Made by a program: the position numbers and the translations under genes | In this document: piece by piece, positions 17,381 through 26,074 of the stretch | How the letters are laid out: the number at the start of each line of letters is the position of its first letter | How positions within the stretch are numbered: position 1 is the first letter of the stretch | Notes under the pieces: model-generated | What the model was told of the DNA's origin: nothing | The model's input: the letters and a program-made list of their open reading frames with translations, nothing else | Databases searched by the model: none | NCBI RefSeq assembly: GCF_018263855.1 | Contig: NZ_CP073318.1 | Coordinates: 2,728,001 to 2,792,000, forward strand | DNA: 64,000 nucleotides | Direction: 5' to 3' | Origin: Kutzneria sp. CA-103260 | GTDB taxonomy: Bacteria; Actinomycetota; Actinomycetes; Mycobacteriales; Pseudonocardiaceae

Positions 17381-18085
17381 TCAGGTGTCGCGGCGGGTGG
17401 CGGCGATGTGCCAGATGGGCAGGAGGGAGCGGCCCTGGCCGTCGTCGGTGGCGAGGGACATGGAGGCGGTGGGGACCAGGGACTGGAGGGCGGAGGGAGG
17501 GAGGTTGGTGGTGTAGTGCCGGACGGTCATCTGGTCGATGTCCCAGAGCTGGCCGATGTCGCGGCGGAGGCTGGCCTCGTCGAGGTGGCCGGGCATGGGG
17601 AAGGCGCCGGCGACGAAGTCGGGGAAGCAGAGGACGTGGAGCCGGGCGGAGGGGGCGGCGAGGCGGTGGATGGCGGAGAGGTAGGAAACCCGCTGGGAAT
17701 CAGAGAGGCAGTGCATGAGGGCGCTGTCGAGGACGGTGGCGAAGCCGGGGGTGAGACCGTCCAGTGAAGTGACGTCGGAGACTAGGAAGTCGACGGGGAG
17801 GGAGCGGGCGGAAGCCTTGGCCTGGGCGGAGGAAATGGCGGAGGGGGAGATGTCGACGGCGGTGACGGACAGGCCCCGGGACGCCAGGAACAGGGCGTTG
17901 TCGCCGACCCAGCAGCCGCAGTCCAGGACGGGACCGGTGAACTGGCCCTGGTCGGCGAGCTCGACGATGAGAGGCTGGGGCTCGTCGAGCTGCCAGGGGG
18001 CGGCGGCGAGCACGGGCCCGTCGGGGCCGAGGGTGGTGCCCTCGGCGTGCAGGGCGTCGAAATCCATCAAGGGACGCTCGGTCAT
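17381..18085 (-). CDS. class I SAM-dependent methyltransferase
   Basis: This 234-residue protein starts at ATG 18085, selected because GGAGGA stands 6 bases upstream. SAM motif I is VLDCGCWVGDNALFLA, followed by the acidic VTAVDISPSAI and motif IV-like VLDSALMHCLSD. The layout fits small-molecule or thiopurine/tellurite-type methyltransferases in which the Rossmann domain fills the protein. No substrate can be named. It stands alone, transcribed leftward between the GH172 gene and the tRNA. Confidence 0.85.
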   Translation of the reverse strand: MTERPLMDFDALHAEGTTLGPDGPVLAAAPWQLDEPQPLIVELADQGQFTGPVLDCGCWVGDNALFLASRGLSVTAVDISPSAISSAQAKASARSLPVDFLVSDVTSLDGLTPGFATVLDSALMHCLSDSQRVSYLSAIHRLAAPSARLHVLCFPDFVAGAFPMPGHLDEASLRRDIGQLWDIDQMTVRHYTTNLPPSALQSLVPTASMSLATDDGQGRSLLPIWHIAATRRDT

Positions 18086-18216
18086 CGATCCTCCAGCACG
18101 ACAGGCGGAGCTTCTGGCCAAGCGCACAGGCTAGTGGTGCAGAACTAGCGGAAATCTGGTGTCGGGTGTGGGAATGGGCGGGGGAGTGGCGGGCAGGTGG
18201 GGGAAGGGTGCCGAGG

Positions 18217-20631
18217 TCACGGGAGGGACAGGACCTGGTACTGGGAGGCAGACCAAGGGGGAGAGCCGGCGGCGGGTTCCAGGCGCACGGTGATGGGGGA
18301 GGAGAAGGCGCCGGGAACGGTGAAGGAGTCGGTGAGCCACTGGGAATGGCTGTTGCCCAAGGGTTGGAGCCAACTGCCGACGAGGTGGTCGTTCACGAAC
18401 ACGGAGGCGGACTGGTAGGGGGAAGCCTGGCTGCCGGTGCGGACGAGGCGGAAGCCGTGGTTGGACGGGGAAAGGGCTGTGGTGAAGGTGATGGGGCCCG
18501 AGGTGAAGGTGACGGAACCGGTGACGGTGGTGGGGCGGTCGCTGCCCTCGAAGGAGGAGGACAGCGAAGAGACAGATTCAGACGAAGCCTGGTAGGAGTG
18601 GGAGGCCCGGCTGGCTGAGGAAGTGGGGTCGACGAGGTCGGAGGGGACGGCGGTGAGGGTGCCGGAGCCGTACCAGTAGGCGGTGGAGCTGTAGGAAGCC
18701 GGGGCGTCGTCGACAGGGCCGTGTTCGATGCCGAAGCGGAGACCGGTGGCGAACGGGACGGAGTCGGGGAGCATGAGGCGGTAAGTGCCGGTGCAGTCGT
18801 ACTGACAGCCGTCGGAACCGACCTGGTAGGCGGGATTGCCGGCGAGGGGCATGGCGTAGGTGGTGCCGTCGCGGAAGTACCAGCCGGACTCGTAGAAGTC
18901 CTCGGTTCCGGTGCCGTGCCAGGAGGGACTCGAAGAGCCGTCGACGAAAACCCGTTCGTCGCCCTCCAGGTACGCCCGTTGGTTGCCGGTGGGAATGAGC
19001 CCCCGCATGGTGTGGGTGACGCCGTAGAACACGCCATGGCCACGGACGTCGAGGAACGGGTAGTCGACGCCGGGCTGGGTGGTGGAGGCGATGTGCGTGG
19101 CATGGAAGGGATCCCGGCCGGCAGCGGCGGGAGCGGAGGTGATCTCGGCGGTGGCGCCGGTGACGGCGATGCCGCTGCTGTTGACGAGCTGCACGGTGGC
19201 GTTGCTGGAGAACGGCATGGGCCACCACGAGGTGTACCAGCCACCAGGTGCGGCGTCGATGGATGACATGAGGGTGCGGGTGTCGAACTGCCCGAGCCCG
19301 GAGCCGAAGAACTCGCCGAGCGGGGCGTCGACGGTGGTCTGGCCGTCGAAGCTGATCACCAGTCTGGCGCCGGACAGCACGGAGTTGGTGGCGTCGACCT
19401 GGTCGGGATCCGTGGGGTACCGGTAGACACGGGTGCCCTGCCAGGTGGGGGCGGCGATCTGGTAGCCGTGGGCCTGCTCCTCGCCGGGATGGTTGGGCCC
19501 GAGGTCGACGACATCGGTGCGGTTCCAGTCGGGGTCGACCTCGCTGTGCACGTCGTAGCGGAACTCGTTGACGTCCAAGGAAGACGACACGAAGTCGTTC
19601 TCCACGTGCAGTGAGCTCTTGCCGGCGGTCAGGGCGGCCGGCAGCTCGATGGTCTGGTCGGCCCACTGCTGCCCGGGCCCGGCGGCGCCGTTGGCCCACT
19701 GCCCGGCGGCGACGCCGTCAACGACGAGATTGGCGCGCTGGTTCCCGATGCCAGGGTCGTAGCGGCGGGTCAGCCGCACACCGGAGTTGGCCGGGTCGAT
19801 GGCCACGGTGAAGGAGCTGTGGCCGCCGGCGCCGAAGGCCCGGCCGTCGTCCCCGACCCGAGGACTGGGCACGAGCTGGGGCAGCCGCAGACGAAGCTGG
19901 GTGATCTCGCCGGGACCGGTCAGCTGGGCGAGGGTGGTGCTGTTGCCGGCCAGGGTGTCGGCGGCCGCAGTGACGGTGCTGGCGCCGGGCAGCGGAGGTT
20001 TGGGGTCGCGCAAACCGAAGGCCCGCAGTCGGTCGATGACGTCCTGGGCGTGGTCGGTCGGGTCGAATGTGGCGACGCCGGTGGGATCGGCGAAGGTGCG
20101 GTAGGTGACGTGGTAGAAGAGCGGGTTGTTCTGCACGGTCACCCGCATGGACTGCCGGTACGGCATCGGTACCTTGATGACCGACCCGCCGGCGGTGTCG
20201 TCGCCGTTGCCGACGAGCGGCCAGACGAACGGGGCGCCGAGCTTGCCGTCCACGACGTCCTGCAGCGGCGCGGCGAGCACGGTCCGGCCGTCGAGTTCGA
20301 TCTTGATCCGGCCGGTCGCGGTCATCACGCCGTTGTCTCGCGTGAACCACATCGAGGACAGCTCGCCCGCCCCGGCCCGTTCGGCGATCACGCAGCCGTC
20401 GGCGGTGGTGCGCAGGCACGAGTAGGTGCCCTGGAACCCGTCGTCGTTGCCGCCGGCCCGGTCGAAGCTGGAGAACTGCTGGCTGCGGGCCCCGTCCTGA
20501 GGCAGCCCCAGCGCGTCGACATGACGGTAGACGTCCCAGCCGACCGGGCCGTTGTCGACGTGGGCCACAGGCACGGGCGCAGCGGTGGCCACGATCAGGC
20601 CCAGTGCGGACAACACCTTGCCGATCACCAT
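18217..20631 (-). CDS. secreted GH172 (DUF2961) glycoside hydrolase
   Basis: The product has 804 residues with a short hydrophobic signal region at the N-terminus. DUF2961 hallmarks are SSFDRAGGNDDGFQGTYS near residue 55 and GTGTEDFYESGWYF in the second half. GH172 includes difructose-anhydride-forming enzymes and exo-D-arabinofuranosidases, so the substrate here is probably a furanose-containing sugar. The tail of about 130 residues looks like a small beta-sandwich domain. It lies 61 bp downstream of the mannonate dehydratase gene on the same strand and is probably co-transcribed. Specificity is not determined. Confidence 0.8.
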   Translation of the reverse strand: MVIGKVLSALGLIVATAAPVPVAHVDNGPVGWDVYRHVDALGLPQDGARSQQFSSFDRAGGNDDGFQGTYSCLRTTADGCVIAERAGAGELSSMWFTRDNGVMTATGRIKIELDGRTVLAAPLQDVVDGKLGAPFVWPLVGNGDDTAGGSVIKVPMPYRQSMRVTVQNNPLFYHVTYRTFADPTGVATFDPTDHAQDVIDRLRAFGLRDPKPPLPGASTVTAAADTLAGNSTTLAQLTGPGEITQLRLRLPQLVPSPRVGDDGRAFGAGGHSSFTVAIDPANSGVRLTRRYDPGIGNQRANLVVDGVAAGQWANGAAGPGQQWADQTIELPAALTAGKSSLHVENDFVSSSLDVNEFRYDVHSEVDPDWNRTDVVDLGPNHPGEEQAHGYQIAAPTWQGTRVYRYPTDPDQVDATNSVLSGARLVISFDGQTTVDAPLGEFFGSGLGQFDTRTLMSSIDAAPGGWYTSWWPMPFSSNATVQLVNSSGIAVTGATAEITSAPAAAGRDPFHATHIASTTQPGVDYPFLDVRGHGVFYGVTHTMRGLIPTGNQRAYLEGDERVFVDGSSSPSWHGTGTEDFYESGWYFRDGTTYAMPLAGNPAYQVGSDGCQYDCTGTYRLMLPDSVPFATGLRFGIEHGPVDDAPASYSSTAYWYGSGTLTAVPSDLVDPTSSASRASHSYQASSESVSSLSSSFEGSDRPTTVTGSVTFTSGPITFTTALSPSNHGFRLVRTGSQASPYQSASVFVNDHLVGSWLQPLGNSHSQWLTDSFTVPGAFSSPITVRLEPAAGSPPWSASQYQVLSLP

Positions 20632-20692
20632 GGTCCGAGTGAAGCAGAAGCCGGCGTCACCGGGGCTGATGTCCCAGAAGTTGCCGGCCCGG

Positions 20693-21943
20693 TCACCAGT
20701 CGTGCATGGAGCCGTCCAGCTTGAGGCGGTTCACCGGCAGGTAGGCCGCGGAGTACGGGTGGGCCTCGGCCACGGCGTCGTCGTAGGACACGCCGAGGCC
20801 GGGCTCCTCGCCCGGGCTGAGCAGGCCGCCGCTGAAAGCAAAACCAGGCCGGAACACCTCGTCGGTGGTGGCGGAGTGCTTCATGTACTCCTGGATGCCA
20901 AAGTTGGGGATGGCCACGCCGAGGTGCAGGGCGGCGGCGAGGCCGACGGGGGAGACGTCGGTGGGGCCGTGCACGCCGGACTTGATCTGGTAGATCGAGG
21001 CGTAGTCGAAGATCCGGCGCAGCGCGGTGATGCCGCCGGCGTGGGTGACGGGTGAACGGACGTAGTCGATGAGCTGCTCCTCGAACAGCTCCCGGTAGTC
21101 CCAGACGGTGTTGAACACCTCGCCGATGGCCAGCGGCGTGGTGGTGTGCTCGCGGACCCGGCGCAGCACGGCGGTGTTCTCGGCCGGGGTGACGTCCTCC
21201 AGCCAGAACAGGTCGTACGGTTCGAGCAGCTTGCCCAGCCGCGCGGCCTGGATGGGCGCGAGCCGGTGGTGCGCGTCGTGCAGCAGCGGCAGCTCGGGGC
21301 CGAATTCCGCCCGCACGGCCTCGAAAACGCCGGGGATGTGGCGCAGGTATGCGCGGGTGTCCCACTCCTCCTCGACGGGCGCGGCGGCCCGGCGCGCGGG
21401 CTCGTGGTCGTAGCGGGAGGCGCCGCCGACGGCTGCGTTGGGGCTGGTCGCGACGCCGTAGACGGAGTCGAGCCCGGGGATACCGGTCTGGATCCGGATC
21501 GCCCGGTAGCCCTGCTCCAGGTGCGAGCGCACGGAGTCGAACAGCTCGGGCAGGTCGGCCCCGCTGGCGTGCCCGTACGCGAGGCAGCCGCGCCGGCTGT
21601 GCCCGCCCAGCAACTGGTAGAGCGGCATGCCGGCCAGCTTGGCCTTGATGTCCCACAAAGCCGTGTCGACAGCGGCGATGGCGGCCATGGTGATGGGGCC
21701 ACGCCGCCAGTAGGCGCCGCGGTACAGGTACTGCCAGGTGTCCTCGATGGCGTGGGCGTCGCGGCCGAGCAGCAGCGGGACCAGATGGTCGCGCAGATAG
21801 GAGACCACGGCCAGCTCGCGTCCGTTGACGGTCGCGTCGCCGAGGCCCTCGACACCGTCGGCCGTCCGCAGCCGCAGCGTCACGAAGTTGCGGCCGGGGG
21901 AGGTGACGAGAACCTCGGCGGAGGCGATCTGAGTGTTGCTCAA
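20693..21943 (-). CDS. manD: D-mannonate dehydratase family enolase (ManD/RspA)
   Basis: The product has 416 residues of the enolase superfamily, mandelate racemase/muconate lactonizing group. Diagnostic parts are [45 protein letters not shown] as a catalytic/metal region, [11 protein letters not shown] with metal Glu, and PIGEVFNT-like LAIGEVFNT. The C-terminal GSMHDW tail is typical of the ManD family. The start appears to be TTG at 21943 with AAAGGG about 7 bases upstream. Family members dehydrate D-mannonate or D-gluconate to 2-keto-3-deoxygluconate, or have very low activity. Decayed sugar-acid genes lie upstream and the GH172 gene downstream. Confidence 0.88.
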   Translation of the reverse strand: MSNTQIASAEVLVTSPGRNFVTLRLRTADGVEGLGDATVNGRELAVVSYLRDHLVPLLLGRDAHAIEDTWQYLYRGAYWRRGPITMAAIAAVDTALWDIKAKLAGMPLYQLLGGHSRRGCLAYGHASGADLPELFDSVRSHLEQGYRAIRIQTGIPGLDSVYGVATSPNAAVGGASRYDHEPARRAAAPVEEEWDTRAYLRHIPGVFEAVRAEFGPELPLLHDAHHRLAPIQAARLGKLLEPYDLFWLEDVTPAENTAVLRRVREHTTTPLAIGEVFNTVWDYRELFEEQLIDYVRSPVTHAGGITALRRIFDYASIYQIKSGVHGPTDVSPVGLAAALHLGVAIPNFGIQEYMKHSATTDEVFRPGFAFSGGLLSPGEEPGLGVSYDDAVAEAHPYSAAYLPVNRLKLDGSMHDW

Positions 21944-21946
21944 TTT

Positions 21947-22400
21947 CTACCCTTTCATGGCCGCGGTGTGGGCGGCGATCCGTTCGGCGGTCAGCTTCAC
22001 GTCGTACACGGCGACCTTGCCGATCGCCCCGGCGAACCACGACGCGAAGTCCCTCGTGCCCACGCGGAAAGGCGCGGTGCCGTGCCGCGGCGTGACGACG
22101 GAGCCGCTGATCTGCAACTGGTCCTGGTCGCGCAGCACGCCATCACGATAGATCTTGGTGTAGCCGTGGGGATAGGTGGTGGACACCGCGGCGGGGTTGA
22201 TCAGCGTAGTCCGATATGGACAGAGCAACGCCGCGTGGTAGCCGGCGTCCGCTGCCAGTCGAGCTTCCCGGACCGCCTGGTCGACGTCACCGATCACGCC
22301 GGCGTCCTCGTGCAGGTCGAACTGCGTGGTGTGCACCCCGACCGCCACGTAGTACCTGGTCAGCGCCCGCTGGGCGGTGTCGTCGAAGGGTGCCGTCCGG
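21947..22400 (-). pseudogene. chimeric remnant: DHDPS-like piece fused to LamG piece
   Basis: One leftward frame reads FDDTAQRALTRYYVAVGVHT, then REARLAADAGYHAALL, which resembles part of the dihydrodipicolinate synthase (KDPG aldolase-type) family. It then changes without a frame break to a LamG/concanavalin-like end (GYTKIYRDGVLRDQDQLQI ... FAGAIGKVAVYDVKLTAERI). An ATG at 22348 would give 133 residues. Neither domain is complete, so this is most likely a deletion junction between two former genes. It ends 4 bases before manD. Confidence 0.55.
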
Positions 22401-23220
22401 CGTCCGGCGCTTCGACGCCGGTGAATTCGACGTCCTTGCCCATGGCCTCGGCCAGCAGTGTGGCGATGCGCCGCGCCGGGATCGTTTCGGGACCGGTGAC
22501 ATTAAGCACTGTGGCTTCAGTGCTGACCGAAAGTATGCCGCGGAGAACTCAGCCGCTGACGTCCCGCTACCACACCACATTGACCGCCAGCACGGTCACG
22601 TCCACCGGCTGGCCTGCGGCGATCCGGATGGCGATGTCCGCCACCACGCCGTAGCGCAGCTCGCAGGCGTAGTTCAGGCGGAACATCAGGGTCGGCGTGC
22701 CCCAGCGCTCGGAGACGCCGGCGAAGATCCGCTCCCGGGCCAGGCAGGACTGGGCGTACTCGCCGTTCGGTCGCGCCTCGTCCTGCTCAGTGCAGCCGCC
22801 GTGGATCAGCGGCGTGAGCCGGTAGACGTTGCCGCTGGAGTACATGACCGTCGGCACGCCGCGGTAGCGGTCGGCGACCATTGCCGGGATCGCCGCGGTG
22901 GTCCACTACAGCTGCGGCTCGGCCCCGGTGCTGCCGAACTTCAGCGCCGCCAGGAAGAACATGCCGGACCCGTCGCGCAGGCGCCCCGGACGTCGGCTGG
23001 GTCGCCGATCTCGGCGCTGTGGGTGAGCACGTCCCGGGCTTCCAGCGAGGCGTGGACCTCGGGCTCCGACCATCGGGACACCGCCCGGACCTCCGCCGAC
23101 GACCCGACGGCGTCCAGGGGCTTGCCGGTGCTGCCCCGCCACACCACTTCCGTGGCCACGCCGACGTGCTCCACATCGGGTTCGGCGTCCGGCTCGGTGG
23201 CGGTGAGCAGAACGCCGAGT
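22385..23220 (-). pseudogene. NAD(P)-dependent epimerase/dehydratase pseudogene
   Basis: Pieces in the expected order are HVGVATEVVWRGSTGKPLDA and VSRWSEPEVHASLEARDVL in one frame, GMFFLAALKFGSTGAEPQL in the next, then TVMYSSGNVYRLTPLIHGG and RLNYACELRYGVVADIAIRI, and finally VLNVTGPETIPARRIATLL. At least one frameshift near 22990, an in-frame TAG near 22912, and TAG and TGA codons near 22560 (VVW-stop-RDVSG-stop) break it. The first visible residues lack the GxxGxxG start. Extended SDR epimerases of this type often accompany ManD-type sugar-acid catabolism. Confidence 0.65.
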
Positions 23221-23304
23221 TGCGCGCCGCCGGCAGCCGGACCGGGTAGTGAGGCGGGCTCGTCGCTGCTTCCCCCTGAAGGCGAGCCCGCCGGCTGCTT
23301 CCGT

Positions 23305-24084
23305 TCAGGTCGTCTTGATCGTGCCGCCGTCGATGACGTAGTCGGCGCCGGTGATGTTGCCGGCAACCTCGGACAGCAGGAACGCGATCAGGCTGGCCAC
23401 TTCGCCGGCCTCGGTCATGCGACCGGTTGTGATGTTCTGGCCCTTCGCGAGCTGCTGGACGAATTCGGCCAGGCCCATGCCGGACGCGGCAGCCATCTGG
23501 GCGACCGGACCATCAGGGTCCTCGTAGACGGAGGTTCGGACCAGGCCGGGGGAAATGGTGTTCACGCGCACGCCGCGGGGACCGAATTCCTCGGCCAGGG
23601 ACTTGCCGAGCGAAGTGACCGCGGCCTTGGCCGAGCAGTAGGAGGCCGGAAGACCTCCGGGCATCCGACCGATGATGGACGAGATGTTGACGATCGCTCC
23701 GCGGCGCTCGATGAGGCTGGGCAGAGCCGCACGGGTGGCACGCACGGTGCTGAGCACGTTGATGTCGAACATGCGGGTCCACGCGGCGTCGTCGGCGTCG
23801 AGGAAGCCGACGACTGCCTCGTCTCCGCCTCCCATGTTGTTCACCAGCAGGTCGATGCCGCCGAGTTCGTCCAGCGCGCTGTCGATGAGGGCGGTGACGC
23901 CTTCCGCGGTGCTCAGGTCGGCCGACACCGCGTACGCGCCGGTGTCCTTCAGCTCGGGTGTGATGCTGCGGGCGGCGCCCACGACGCGGACGCCTTCGTC
24001 GATCAGGGTCCGGACGGTGGCCAGGCCGATGCCCCGGCTGGAGCCGGTGACGACGGCGGTCTTGTCGGTGAGGTTGAGATTCAC
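23305..24084 (-). CDS. SDR-family oxidoreductase
   Basis: The product has 259 residues, a classical short-chain dehydrogenase. The cofactor motif is TGSSRGIG, the NNMG segment (LLVNNMGGG) follows, the catalytic Ser is in INISS-like IVNISSIIG and YxxxK is in ASYCSAKAAV. The C-terminal NITGADYVIDGG is also typical. The GTG start at 24084 has GGAG 5 bases upstream. It is divergent from a MarR regulator and is the likely target of that regulator. The substrate is unknown. Confidence 0.88.
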   Translation of the reverse strand: MNLNLTDKTAVVTGSSRGIGLATVRTLIDEGVRVVGAARSITPELKDTGAYAVSADLSTAEGVTALIDSALDELGGIDLLVNNMGGGDEAVVGFLDADDAAWTRMFDINVLSTVRATRAALPSLIERRGAIVNISSIIGRMPGGLPASYCSAKAAVTSLGKSLAEEFGPRGVRVNTISPGLVRTSVYEDPDGPVAQMAAASGMGLAEFVQQLAKGQNITTGRMTEAGEVASLIAFLLSEVAGNITGADYVIDGGTIKTT

Positions 24085-24111
24085 GGCAACTCCAATTCCT
24101 GAACTATGGGT

Positions 24112-24270
24112 GGAGAAGATGGGTAGCGAGCATGTCGGTCAGGCTGGTGCCCCGGTTCGGCTCAGGGAGTCGTTCGTCGCCGGGTGGCCGCCTGGGGCGA
24201 TGGGGTGCCAGGCCTACCCGATGTGGTCGGTGTGCAGGTGGGTGAGTGCGACGGTGTCGTGTCCGGCATG
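24112..24270 (-). pseudogene. short MBL-fold hydrolase remnant
   Basis: A leftward frame reads GHDTVALTHLHTDHIG and then a stop. HLHTDH is the HxHxDH metal motif of metallo-beta-lactamase-fold proteins. Only about 20 clearly matching residues remain, lying between the SDR start and the MarR promoter. Confidence 0.45.
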
Positions 24271-24281
24271 AGTCCGATCTC

Positions 24282-24345
24282 CATGTAGTTATGATCTGAA
24301 TGATTCAGTACATGACTATCATAGCTTGAAGGAGATTGCTAGACT
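24282..24345. promoter_or_regulatory. MarR-type operator and promoter region
   Basis: CTGAATGATTCAG (24296-24308) is a perfect palindrome. CATGTA (24282-24287) and TACATG (24309-24314) are further inverted half-sites in a locally AT-rich stretch. TAGACT (24340-24345) stands 6 bases before the GTG at 24352, as expected for a -10 element of a leaderless transcript. This suits autoregulation and control of the divergent SDR gene. Confidence 0.5.
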
Positions 24346-24351
24346 GGACTT

Positions 24352-24780
24352 GTGACGATCTCGGATTCGCAGGTGGCCGCGGACTGGGAGCTGGCCAAGC
24401 TGGTGCACGAGCTGGACATGCAGAGCAGCGCGCGGCAGCGTGAGCGGGTGGGCAAGCTCGGTCTCACCATTGGGCAGGCCTCCGCGCTACGCGAGCTGAC
24501 GGGTCCGATGACCTTGAAGGAACTGGCCGTCCACATGGGCTGCGAACCGTCGAACGCCATCGTCGTGATCGACCAACTCGAGAGCCAGCACCTGGTCGAA
24601 CGCCGTCCCCACCCCACCGACCGCCGGGCCAAGCAGCTGATGCTCACCCCCGGCGGCGACCAGCGCCGGAACGAACTGCTGGCATCCCTACGGGGCGAGG
24701 AACCTCTCATGACCGGCCTGACCCAGCAGGAGCAAGACGCGCTCCAGGACCTGCTGCGGCGCGCCATCTCCCGCCACTGA
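24352..24780 (+). CDS. MarR-family transcriptional regulator
   Basis: The product has 142 residues. The winged helix is seen as GLTIGQASALRELTGPMTLK, ELAVHMGCEPSNAIVVIDQL and then VERRPHPTDRRAKQLMLTPGG, the characteristic MarR wing with the DxR turn. N- and C-terminal helices would form the dimer interface. The GTG start has no well-spaced ribosome binding site, and a -10-like TAGACT directly before it suggests leaderless translation. It is divergent from the SDR gene with palindromic sites between them. Confidence 0.9.
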   Translation: MTISDSQVAADWELAKLVHELDMQSSARQRERVGKLGLTIGQASALRELTGPMTLKELAVHMGCEPSNAIVVIDQLESQHLVERRPHPTDRRAKQLMLTPGGDQRRNELLASLRGEEPLMTGLTQQEQDALQDLLRRAISRH

Positions 24781-24869
24781 AAGCCTCGTCCTGGCACAGG
24801 TTGTGCGGTCAGCTTGCTTGAGGTGCTCGTCCGAGCTGTGTGATCATGGTCGGGGTGTGATCACATCGC

Positions 24870-25030
24870 CTCGATCTGGTGCTGCTCGGGCTCGGCGGCA
24901 ACGGGCACCTCGCGTTCAACGATCCGGCCGTCCACGTCGAGGGCCCCGTTCATCTCCGACCGGCCCGGCGCCCGCGGCGTGCACAACCCGGCGTTCGTGT
25001 GCCCGCTGGAAGCCGACGAGGTCTTGTGGA
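24870..25030 (+). pseudogene. fragment resembling glucosamine-6-phosphate deaminase
   Basis: The plus strand reads LDLVLLGLGGNGHLAFNDPA, which matches the NagB active-site strand (LLGIGENGHIAFNDP). The frame then loses similarity. A shifted frame (GVHNPAFVCPLEADEVLWTS) follows, of unknown family. There is no start, and the remainder of NagB is missing. It is a remnant lying between the MarR gene and the convergent alpha/beta hydrolase. Confidence 0.5.
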
Positions 25031-25053
25031 CGTCGTCCAGTCGGGGCGTTGGG

Positions 25054-25962
25054 TCAGCTGAACAGGTGCTGCGTGAACCAGTCGCGGGCGGCGACCGAAG
25101 CGATGTCGAAGCCGGGGCCGGTGTAGGCGGCGAAGTGGCCGCCCGGCACGAACACGACCTTCTTCGGCTCGGCCGCGGTGGCGAACGCCGACGCGGCGAG
25201 GTTGCCGCCGGTCAGGCCGTCCTGGCTGGCGACGATCATCAGTAACGGGGTGGGCGTCACCAAGGGCAGGTGGAGGCCGGGTTCGTAGCCGCGCAACAGT
25301 TCCAGGCTGCGCAGGGTCACCTCGCCGTGCCATTCCGGCGCGAGGGTGGCGTGCGCGTCGGTGAACCACTCGTACGCGTCCAGGGTCGGGATTCCGGTGA
25401 CCTGCGTGGGATCCGTGCCGATGACCGGGATCATCACCGGCGGCTCGCCGGCGGCGCGGGCCCGACGGTCGGCGGCCAGCAGCTGGGGGTCGATCACATT
25501 GTTGTTGACCCGGGCCACGTTGGCGTACGTGGCCGCGCCGCTGACGAACGGCGCCTGCCCGCAGACGGCCTTGACCCGTTGGTCGATGGCCGCCACCACG
25601 AACGCGTGCCCGCCGGAGAAGCTGCTGCCCCAGACGCCGATCCGGTCCGGGTCGACCTCGGGGCGGTTCTGCGCATAGGAGATCCCGTGCTGGTAGTCGC
25701 GAATCTGTTCCCACGGGTCGATCTCGTAGCGGGGCTTGCCGGGCGCGGTGTCGGAGTCGCCGAAGCCGCGGTTGTCCCACACCAGCACACACATTCCGGC
25801 CGCAGCGAACACCTCGGCGAACCGGTCGAGATGGATGCGCCGGGTGGCCGACCAGCCATGGGCCATCACCACGCACGGGGCCGGGCCATCGCCGTTGTCG
25901 GCCTCGTAGAACCAGCCGCGGAGGGTGACGCCCTCGGCGTCGAACTCGATGTCGTGTCGCAT
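25054..25962 (-). CDS. alpha/beta hydrolase
   Basis: This 302-residue protein has the alpha/beta-hydrolase pattern: oxyanion region VVMAHGWSATRR, DNRGFGDSD, nucleophile elbow GVWGSSFSGGHAF, an acid in IVASQDGLTGG and catalytic His in VPGGHFAAYTGP. It resembles the dienelactone hydrolase/DUF1100-type group, usually acting on small esters or lactones. It has no signal peptide. It is transcribed leftward, convergent with the NagB-like remnant and separate from the GH115 gene. Confidence 0.85.
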   Translation of the reverse strand: MRHDIEFDAEGVTLRGWFYEADNGDGPAPCVVMAHGWSATRRIHLDRFAEVFAAAGMCVLVWDNRGFGDSDTAPGKPRYEIDPWEQIRDYQHGISYAQNRPEVDPDRIGVWGSSFSGGHAFVVAAIDQRVKAVCGQAPFVSGAATYANVARVNNNVIDPQLLAADRRARAAGEPPVMIPVIGTDPTQVTGIPTLDAYEWFTDAHATLAPEWHGEVTLRSLELLRGYEPGLHLPLVTPTPLLMIVASQDGLTGGNLAASAFATAAEPKKVVFVPGGHFAAYTGPGFDIASVAARDWFTQHLFS

Positions 25963-26074
25963 GGCTCAACCATGGGGCCGGATCGAGGCCGCCGTCCAAG
26001 ACCTCTTGTCGCACGTGTGATACCCGGAGGGCACCAGTCCGCGCGGCAAGGGGCCGGTCAGTGATGGCCGGTGG

